Shown here: piece by piece, positions 14,710-20,404 of the stretch
Layout: each line of letters begins with the position of its first letter
Position numbering within the stretch: position 1 is the stretch's first letter
DNA from: a virus
Length of the DNA: 23,807 bases
Direction: 5' to 3' (one strand)
Virus record (IMG/VR): IMGVR_UViG_3300020445_000077
Location: 1-23,807 of that record
Translations under genes and position numbers: made by a program
Notes under the pieces: model-generated
Told to the model about the DNA's origin: nothing
Database searches by the model: none
What the model saw: the letters and a program-made list of their open reading frames with translations, nothing else

Positions 14710-16079
14710 TGCAAAAGATCGAAGAGATCACCCTCAGTAAACTCATCCTTGATGAGAATTATTGTAGGCAGGTCATGCCTTTTATTAAGGATGAGTACTT
14801 TGACACTATCAACAATAAGGTCTTGTTCACTGCTGTACAAGACTATGTGCAAGAGTTCTCGGCATTACCAGAACCTCAAGCACTTAAGATTGAGGTGGAA
14901 AAGCGTAGGGATATAAGTGAAGAAATTATTAAGGAGATAGAAGAGTTCCTAGATAATAAGATCGACAAAGATCATTACAATAAAGATTGGTTATTAGACA
15001 CAACAGAGAAGTGGTGTAAGGAACGTGCTATCTACCTTGCACTCATGGATAGTATCAAGATTGCTGACGGTCAGGATAAGACTCGTACCAAGGATGCTAT
15101 TCCACATATCATGTCCGAAGCATTAGGTACAAGTTTCGATGACACAGTTGGACACGATTACATCAAAGACGCAGACGAAAGATACGACTTCTACCACAAA
15201 ACTGAGGAGAAGATTCCGTTCGACTTGGAACTCCTCAACAAGATTACAAAGGGTGGTCTTCCTAACAAGACTCTCAACATTGCTCTTGCAGGTACTGGTG
15301 TGGGTAAGTCTTTGTTCATGTGCCATTGTGCTAGTGCTGCTCTCCTCCAAGGTAAAAATGTTCTTTACATTACTCTTGAGATGGCAGAAGAAAAGATCGC
15401 TGAAAGAATAGATGCTAACTTACTTAATGTTCCCATCCAACAACTCAATGATCCTCTATTCAGTAAGGCACAGTTTAGAACTAAGATTGATAAACTAAAT
15501 AAGAAGACTCAAGGTCGTCTTGTTATCAAGGAGTACCCCACAGCATCTGCTCATGTAGGTCACTTTAAGTCACTGCTTAATGAGTTAGCAATGAAGAAGG
15601 GGTTCAGTCCTGATATTATATTCATAGACTATCTTAATATCTGTTCATCCTCTCGTTATAAAAACTCAATTGTCAATTCATACACATTCGTCAAAGCAAT
15701 CGCAGAAGAACTTAGGGGTCTCGCAGTTGAGGCGAACGTTCCGATTGTATCTGCCACTCAAACTACTCGTAGCGGCTACGGTAGTAGCGATGTGGACCTT
15801 ACTGACACCTCTGAGTCTTTTGGACTCCCTGCTACTGCTGACCTTATGTTTGCCCTTATTTCTACAGAAGAGTTGGAGGGTGTGAATCAAATAATGGTCA
15901 AGCAGTTAAAGAATAGATATAATGATCCTACAGTTCACAAGAGATTTGTCATAGGTATTGACAGATCCAAGATGAGGCTGTATGATTGTGAACAGCAGAA
16001 ACTTACCGACTCTGGTAATGAAGAAGAAGTCTTAGAGATTGCTAAGACAGTAACCAAATTCGATTCATTTAAGATATGA
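14709..16079 (+). CDS. 41: Replicative DNA helicase gp41 (DnaB-like)
   Basis: A 456-residue hexameric 5'-3' helicase that unwinds DNA ahead of gp43 and interacts with the gp61 primase. A helical N-terminal domain (about 1-145) is followed by the RecA-like motor. Walker A is AGTGVGKS (about 194-201), the catalytic-Glu region is NVLYITLEMAEEKIAERID (H1a) and Walker B is IIFIDYLNI (about 303-311). SATQTTRSGYGSSD corresponds to motif H3 with its sensor Gln. ATG 14709 is preferred over the upstream ATG 14676 because the latter lies inside the oxygenase gene. The stop overlaps the mazG start as ATGA. Confidence 0.93.
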   Translation: MQKIEEITLSKLILDENYCRQVMPFIKDEYFDTINNKVLFTAVQDYVQEFSALPEPQALKIEVEKRRDISEEIIKEIEEFLDNKIDKDHYNKDWLLDTTEKWCKERAIYLALMDSIKIADGQDKTRTKDAIPHIMSEALGTSFDDTVGHDYIKDADERYDFYHKTEEKIPFDLELLNKITKGGLPNKTLNIALAGTGVGKSLFMCHCASAALLQGKNVLYITLEMAEEKIAERIDANLLNVPIQQLNDPLFSKAQFRTKIDKLNKKTQGRLVIKEYPTASAHVGHFKSLLNELAMKKGFSPDIIFIDYLNICSSSRYKNSIVNSYTFVKAIAEELRGLAVEANVPIVSATQTTRSGYGSSDVDLTDTSESFGLPATADLMFALISTEELEGVNQIMVKQLKNRYNDPTVHKRFVIGIDRSKMRLYDCEQQKLTDSGNEEEVLEIAKTVTKFDSFKI

Positions 16080-16747
16080 GCAAGCACGACCATGACCATA
16101 AGGACTCAGTACCTGGTCCAATTCCATTTGATCCTGCATCAACTGACAATGCACAGAAAGTAGCAGAGACTATGAATAACTCTGCACAGGATGCTAAAGA
16201 TGACATGGCAGAAGGTGCAAAGAAGATTGCTGATGAAACTCCTAAGACACCAGAAGAGTTTATTAAACAGAAAGGTTTTACTGCATGGCAAGCAGCAGAG
16301 AAAGTCAGAGCAGAAGAGAACAAGAAAAAGGACAAGGAGAAGTTCCAGATAGACTTAGATAAGTATATGCATTTTCAGGACAAGACTTGTTCTGATGCTA
16401 GTAAAGATAAGATTCAGTACATTGATCGACTGAGACAACTATCTGAACAGGGATGTGACATCGCTCGTTTAGATACTGCTTCTCAGGGATTGACTGCTGA
16501 AGCAGGTGAGTTCTGTGAGATCGTCAAGAAGATGAAGTATCAGGGCAAACCATGGAACGATGCTAACAAAGAGCATCTTATCAAAGAGTTGGGTGATGTA
16601 CTATGGTATGCTGCTTGTGCAGCAAGAGCATTAGAAGTCCGTTTGGATGATGTGTTCTATACCAACTCACTTAAACTTGCTGCCAGATATCCTGGTGGTG
16701 AGTTCTCTATCGAAGACTCAGAAAATCGCAAAGAGGGAGACATTTAA
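16076..16747 (+). CDS. mazG: MazG-type nucleotide pyrophosphohydrolase with long N-terminal extension
   Basis: A 223-residue protein whose C-terminal half (about 112-210) is a MazG domain. The metal-binding signature is present as E145xxE148 (EAGEFCE) and E171xxD174 (KELGDVLWY). Family members cleave NTPs to NMP and pyrophosphate. Cyanophage MazG was proposed to act on host (p)ppGpp or on non-standard nucleotides; which one applies here is unknown. The first 110 residues are unusual: a His/Asp-rich start (MSKHDHDHKD), then a lysine/glutamate/alanine-rich likely helix (AEKVRAEENKKKDKEKFQ). Many phage MazG proteins lack such an extension. It overlaps gp41 by ATGA. Confidence 0.85.
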   Translation: MSKHDHDHKDSVPGPIPFDPASTDNAQKVAETMNNSAQDAKDDMAEGAKKIADETPKTPEEFIKQKGFTAWQAAEKVRAEENKKKDKEKFQIDLDKYMHFQDKTCSDASKDKIQYIDRLRQLSEQGCDIARLDTASQGLTAEAGEFCEIVKKMKYQGKPWNDANKEHLIKELGDVLWYAACAARALEVRLDDVFYTNSLKLAARYPGGEFSIEDSENRKEGDI

Positions 16748-16828
16748 TTGCATTTAGTTTATGGAGCGATTGCTATTGCATTGATAGTAGCAATCATCGT
16801 GACCCTAGTGTGGTATGATCCACATTAA
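16748..16828 (+). CDS. Possible 26-residue single-span membrane peptide (TTG start)
   Basis: Immediately after the mazG stop, TTG opens a 26-codon frame. The peptide is almost entirely one membrane span (HLVYGAIAIALIVAIIVTLVW) with a short YDPH end. GGGAG (16734-16738) lies about nine bases upstream. The next gene starts within it at 16815. Tiny single-span peptides are common in T4-like phages. The start codon and small size keep this uncertain. A GATTGCTA/TAGCAATC inverted repeat (16768-16775 and 16788-16795) within it may simply reflect the Ala-Ile codon repeats. Confidence 0.35.
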   Translation: MHLVYGAIAIALIVAIIVTLVWYDPH

Positions 16829-17051
16829 AGAGGTCTGGAAAGTCTGGAAGTATACTTTGGGATCCTTCCAAGACGAAACCACGAAGAGGTATGATGATAT
16901 TATCTGCATCATCAGAACCTTTATCTTTGTACAGTTGGTTCTAACCAACTGTTTTATTATTGCAGGTAACATTAGACATTGGAATGACAATCATGGCACT
17001 ATCACAACAGGTAGAGTACAGTTTGAGAGAAGCACAAGAGTCTCTCCGTAA
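16815..17051 (+). CDS. Small membrane protein with RT-FxxVQ span
   Basis: A 78-residue protein. The N-terminal WKVWKYTLGSFQDETTKRYD is polar, followed by one hydrophobic span (about 32-51, IICIIRTFIFVQLVLTNCFIIAG) and a polar tail. I recall short cyanophage proteins with the same layout (LGSF.DE.T..D, VRTFI, N.FI...IR.W). This supports a real gene although the ribosome site is weak. The last 59 bases overlap the next gene in another frame, so the true end may have drifted. A terminator-like inverted repeat (16931-16952) lies within the membrane-span codons. Confidence 0.6.
   Translation: MIHIKEVWKVWKYTLGSFQDETTKRYDDIICIIRTFIFVQLVLTNCFIIAGNIRHWNDNHGTITTGRVQFERSTRVSP
16931..16958 (+). terminator. 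Possible intragenic terminator or palindromic site
   Basis: ACAGTTGGT (16931-16939) pairs perfectly with ACCAACTGT (16944-16952) around TCTA, followed by TTTTATT. It has the shape of an intrinsic terminator but lies inside an open gene. It could attenuate transcription before the 16993 gene or be a protein-binding palindrome. Confidence 0.4.
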
Positions 17052-17199
17052 TGCTCTATCCTTCGCAGCAAGATCCGAAAAACCGTACATCTCAAAGCAT
17101 ATTGCTGATATGCTGGCTAATATTGATAACCTCTGCCACGTTTCAGAGCTTATCGAATCACTGGAGGATGCACAAGATGCAGTTAAAGATAACGAATGA
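16993..17199 (+). CDS. Conserved small helical protein
   Basis: A 68-residue protein, start at ATG 16993 rather than the in-frame ATG at 16960, because MALSQQVEYSLREAQESLRN begins a compact helical domain that I recall in many T4-like cyanophages. It continues ALSFAARSEKPYISKHIADM and ends in an acidic helix (ELIESLEDAQDAVKDNE). No membrane span or cysteine pattern. Function is unknown. The helical repeats suggest a small protein-binding bundle. It overlaps both neighbours (16815 and 17177 genes), consistent with a tightly packed operon behind mazG. Confidence 0.7.
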   Translation: MALSQQVEYSLREAQESLRNALSFAARSEKPYISKHIADMLANIDNLCHVSELIESLEDAQDAVKDNE

Positions 17200-17305
17200 A
17201 GAGTTTGATACTATTATAATGAATCTTTGGATGCATCGTAAGACCGATAACAAAACCAGAGAATTATATGAAAGACTTAAGGTCGAACAGAAAGACAATA
17301 AATAA
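17177..17305 (+). CDS. 42-residue basic protein, last gene of the replication operon
   Basis: A 42-codon frame starting at ATG 17177 with GGAGG (17163-17167) well spaced upstream. The protein is MQLKITNEEFDTIIMNLW followed by a charged helix with RKTDNKTRELYERLKVEQKD. It is too short for a known domain. An ORF extended upstream from 17051 exists but is a shadow of the 16993 gene. Its stop lies directly in front of, and partly within, the terminator and late promoter at 17297-17327. Confidence 0.6.
   Translation: MQLKITNEEFDTIIMNLWMHRKTDNKTRELYERLKVEQKDNK
17297..17304 (+). promoter_or_regulatory. Late promoter-like AATAAATA nested in the terminator
   Basis: AATAAATA fits NATAAATA. In T4, late transcription starts about six bases after this element, here near 17310, which falls inside the terminator's 5' stem arm (17304-17311). 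Late transcripts would therefore lack most of that arm and escape the terminator. Confidence 0.5.
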
Positions 17306-17327
17306 AGGGTAGAGATACCCTTTTTTT
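17304..17327 (+). terminator. Intrinsic terminator ending the gp43-mazG operon
   Basis: AAAGGGTA (17304-17311) pairs with TACCCTTT (17316-17323) around a GAGA tetraloop, followed by an unbroken T-run to 17327. It is a strong terminator directly before the ATG at 17329. Confidence 0.9.
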
Positions 17328-17328
17328 A

Positions 17329-18105
17329 ATGGCTGCGAGGACAGATCCAGAACCATTATATGATGGTGAGGAACCACAACTAACAGAGATTCCTAGAAAT
17401 GCAGGGTTTGCATACGAACTAGATGTGTATCGGAAACTTAGAGATGCTCAGTTTAATGTTGACCCACCAGCAGGTGCTGACAGTGCTAAGGCTGACATAG
17501 AAGTCAAATTAGATAATAATTATGGTAAGATAACTAAGTTCGAATTAAAGGAGAAGTTATCTGCTGACTTTGCACAGATGAATTTTGATTGGGATTCTAC
17601 TAAGGGATTTTATATTGATAAGAATAAGAAGTCTGCTAAGAAAGATGCTGCTAAAGTTATGATAGGTATTGCTGAAGATAGAAACATACTTGATGTAGCC
17701 AATACACATTGGGATCAACCTGCTCAGGTGCCTGGTAAATTTGTCACTAGCAATGATAGAGCTTCTAAACTTAGAGCATGGAACTTAGATAAGGCTAGGT
17801 TTCCTGATAAGAAATTTGATAACGGTGTTGCAGCAAGATTAGTAGAAAAATATTATAATTCTAAGGATACATATTACATACAGATAAAGGGGAACGGTTT
17901 ATATCATATGGGTAGTGACCCCGAAAATTTTGGTACTCCTAGCTTCAGAACCAACGTTGCAACCAGTTACATTAGGATACGATTAAAGACCAACTCAGCA
18001 AGCAAACCAGCATGGTCATTCTTGATGGCACTTAAGATTGGTTCTGTTACAAGATCTAACATTGACCTCGATGGGGATCTCAGTTTCCTTAGACAGGCTG
18101 TATAA
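17329..18105 (+). CDS. Possible PD-(D/E)XK nuclease-like protein
   Basis: A 258-residue protein that starts two bases after the terminator, with no Shine-Dalgarno in between. I do not know its family. Residues 28-85 carry a pattern seen in the PD-(D/E)XK nuclease fold: a helix with E30 (FAYELDVYRKL), an acidic strand with D56 (KADIEVKL), ten to fifteen residues later the strand FELKEK with E72-x-K74, then a helix with Q83 (FAQMNF). A basic stretch follows (DKNKKSAKKDAAKV). The second half has YYIQIKGNGLYHMGS and a strand-rich end. Such folds cut or recognise DNA, but structural virion proteins also occur here. It heads a late-looking module. Confidence 0.6.
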   Translation: MAARTDPEPLYDGEEPQLTEIPRNAGFAYELDVYRKLRDAQFNVDPPAGADSAKADIEVKLDNNYGKITKFELKEKLSADFAQMNFDWDSTKGFYIDKNKKSAKKDAAKVMIGIAEDRNILDVANTHWDQPAQVPGKFVTSNDRASKLRAWNLDKARFPDKKFDNGVAARLVEKYYNSKDTYYIQIKGNGLYHMGSDPENFGTPSFRTNVATSYIRIRLKTNSASKPAWSFLMALKIGSVTRSNIDLDGDLSFLRQAV

Positions 18106-18112
18106 TAGAGTT

Positions 18113-19300
18113 ATGGCAAAGAACACACACTTAGAACACATAGAAGATGAGCTTATCAACACTGGATATGCAGGTGGTAGTAATGCGATAAAATTTTTAG
18201 AGTCGCTACGGGACATGCTTAGTAATACTGGTGGTAATAATACAAAGGTTACTGTCAAATGGGATGGTGCACCCGCTATCGTATGTGGTATTGACCCTAA
18301 AACAAATCTGTTTTTCGTTGGTACTAAGTCAGTCTTTAATAAAGGACAACCGAAGATAGGATATGATCATGATTTTATAGATTTTCACTATTCAGATAGT
18401 CCAGTGAAGGATGTATTGCATAAGTGTTATGATGCATTTAAAGACCTAGGTATTACTGGTGTACTGCAGGGTGATCTTTTGTACACTAGGACTCCACCTG
18501 CAGCCACTATGTGTGGTAAGGTATGTTATAAGTTTAAACCTAACACTATCACATACTGCGTGGAAAAGAATACAGTAATGGGTAAGAAGGTTGGAGATTC
18601 TACGTTTGGTATAGTATTTCATACCAGTTATAGTGGTCAGTCTGTTGCGGAAATGTCTGCTTCATTTGGTGTTGATGTTAGTGGTCTACAAGGTAATCCT
18701 AAGGTTGCAGTGTTCTCTTCAGATTTTCAGAATGTGAATGGTGTTGCTAACCTTTCTAAAGCTGATAAGCAGAACTTTAATAAACAGATTGTTATTGCTA
18801 AAAGTGGTATAACTAAGGGCAGAAACTTCCTTGATCTTCTTGGAGGTAAGAAACCATTTGAGTTTACTGCATTGTTTAAGATGTACTTTAACCAAGTGGT
18901 TCGTAGTGGTAAGGTTCCATCATCCTCTGCTGTTATGCTTAGATCATTTGTTACCTTTGTAACAGAGAAGTTTGATATGGAGATTGCCAAAAAGAAAACT
19001 GAGAAATCTCAGTTACAATGGGATAAAAAGAAACAGAGTACTATTAAATACCTAAATAATAACAAAACTGCCATACATAATGCTATGAATGCCTTTACTG
19101 CTTTGATGACTGCTAAAAACATCATCATCAGCAAACTACAAAAGGTTAAAGGCATTGGTACGTTCATAGAGGATGAAGATGGGTATCGTGTAACAAGTCC
19201 TGAGGGATTCGTTGCTATTAAAGACGGTACTGCTATGAAACTGGTCGATAGACTAGAGTTCAGTCGTGCTAACTTCACTGTTGCAAAAAATTGGGGATAA
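18113..19300 (+). CDS. Nucleotidyltransferase (DNA/RNA ligase-like) candidate
   Basis: A 395-residue protein. Start at ATG 18113 (TAGAG upstream) rather than 18038, which lies in the previous gene. It shows, in order, motifs of covalent nucleotidyltransferases (DNA/RNA ligases and capping enzymes): motif I KWDGAPAIV with Lys49 as the candidate AMP-accepting residue, motif III GVLQGDLLYT (116-125), IIIa FGIVFHTSYSG (165-175), IV SPEGFVAI (362-369) and V MKLVDR (375-380). A helical, lysine-rich insert of nearly 190 residues separates IIIa from IV, which is atypical. It may seal nicks, ligate RNA or adenylylate another target. I recall such proteins annotated as unknown in marine myoviruses. The next gene starts right after its stop. 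Confidence 0.65.
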   Translation: MAKNTHLEHIEDELINTGYAGGSNAIKFLESLRDMLSNTGGNNTKVTVKWDGAPAIVCGIDPKTNLFFVGTKSVFNKGQPKIGYDHDFIDFHYSDSPVKDVLHKCYDAFKDLGITGVLQGDLLYTRTPPAATMCGKVCYKFKPNTITYCVEKNTVMGKKVGDSTFGIVFHTSYSGQSVAEMSASFGVDVSGLQGNPKVAVFSSDFQNVNGVANLSKADKQNFNKQIVIAKSGITKGRNFLDLLGGKKPFEFTALFKMYFNQVVRSGKVPSSSAVMLRSFVTFVTEKFDMEIAKKKTEKSQLQWDKKKQSTIKYLNNNKTAIHNAMNAFTALMTAKNIIISKLQKVKGIGTFIEDEDGYRVTSPEGFVAIKDGTAMKLVDRLEFSRANFTVAKNWG

Positions 19301-20380
19301 ATGTTAACATTTCACGTCTTTATAACTGAAGCAGAAGCAACTAAGAAACCAGTTGCTAAGAAGAAGCCTGTGGGTAACACTAAGGCAGACAAACTTGCTG
19401 CAGATAAGCATGTCGCTATAACATTCGGTAGGTTTAACCCACCTCATGCAGGTCATGGTAAACTTATGGATGCTGTTAAGGCACATGGTGGTGACTCTGG
19501 TAATTACAGGATCTATCCTAGTAGAACACAAGATCATAAGAAGAATCCTTTAAGTGCTGACCAAAAGGTTGAGCACATGCGTAAGATGTTTAAGGGTCAC
19601 AAGGATGCGATCCAAAACTCTGAGCAACATAGGAATATATTTGACATCATGCGTGACCTCAATGATGAGGGACATGAGCATGTTACTATGGTAGTTGGTG
19701 ATGACCGTGTAAAAGAATTTCAGAAATTAACTGACAAGTATAATGGTGTACACTATGACTTTAAGTCTATCAATATAAAGTCTGCTGGTGCTAGAAATCC
19801 AAAGTCTGAGGATCCTTTGGAGAAACTTAGTGCAAGTGCTTTGCGTAAACATGCTACAAGTGGAGACCATGAAGCATTCCATGCTGGCACTGGTGGATAT
19901 AAGCATAGTAAGCAGATGATGGCAGATGTTGCAGCAGGTATGACACCACCAGAGAAAGCTGCTAAGAAGAAGAAAGCAAAGGCTAAGAAGGAGAGTTGGT
20001 TGTTCGCACCTAAGTTATATCAACAGGAATTAAGGGAGCACTACATCGAAGAAGATCTTTTTGCTGTAGGCACACTCGTAGAGTATGATGACACTGGTAT
20101 TCGTGGTAATATTGTTCACCGTGGTAGTAACTATGTAATCCTTAAGGATTCTTATGGCGATGAGTTTCGCACATGGTTACATCATGTGACAGAAGTTACA
20201 GATGCTAGTAAGAACAGAGAAGATCAGTCTAACTTCTCTGCTGATGACGGTAGTGGCAATGACTGGAAAGTTGGCACAGATAAATATCGTCAGGCGGTAC
20301 AGGCAATGACACCTGGACAAGCAACCACTAAGTTTGGAGTTAAGTTTTCAGACTTTAGAAAGACTGCAACACCTAAATAA
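19301..20380 (+). CDS. HxGH-type nucleotidyltransferase fused to an SH3-like domain
   Basis: A 359-residue protein directly after the ligase-like gene. After a lysine/alanine-rich N-terminus (FITEAEATKKPVAKKKP), residues 37-200 form a nucleotidyltransferase domain of the NMNAT/cytidylyltransferase type: GRFNPPHAGH (43-52, with the HxGH ATP-binding motif), VVGDDR (131-136) and SASALR (177-182, the ISxTxxR-like motif). This group transfers AMP or CMP, for example in NAD or phospholipid precursor synthesis. A basic linker (KKKKAKAKK) leads to FAVGTLVEYDDTGIRGNIV (254-272), an SH3/KOW-like module I associate with cyanophage virion-type proteins. ITE|A at 8-11 could be a prohead-protease site. GGGGA precedes the start. 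Confidence 0.75.
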   Translation: MLTFHVFITEAEATKKPVAKKKPVGNTKADKLAADKHVAITFGRFNPPHAGHGKLMDAVKAHGGDSGNYRIYPSRTQDHKKNPLSADQKVEHMRKMFKGHKDAIQNSEQHRNIFDIMRDLNDEGHEHVTMVVGDDRVKEFQKLTDKYNGVHYDFKSINIKSAGARNPKSEDPLEKLSASALRKHATSGDHEAFHAGTGGYKHSKQMMADVAAGMTPPEKAAKKKKAKAKKESWLFAPKLYQQELREHYIEEDLFAVGTLVEYDDTGIRGNIVHRGSNYVILKDSYGDEFRTWLHHVTEVTDASKNREDQSNFSADDGSGNDWKVGTDKYRQAVQAMTPGQATTKFGVKFSDFRKTATPK

Positions 20381-20404
20381 TAGTTACGGACCTACTTAAA
20401 AACA

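Noticed and set aside
17051-17176. Upstream extension of the 42-residue gene
   Set aside because: It runs through the 16993 gene in another frame; GGAGG supports ATG 17177.
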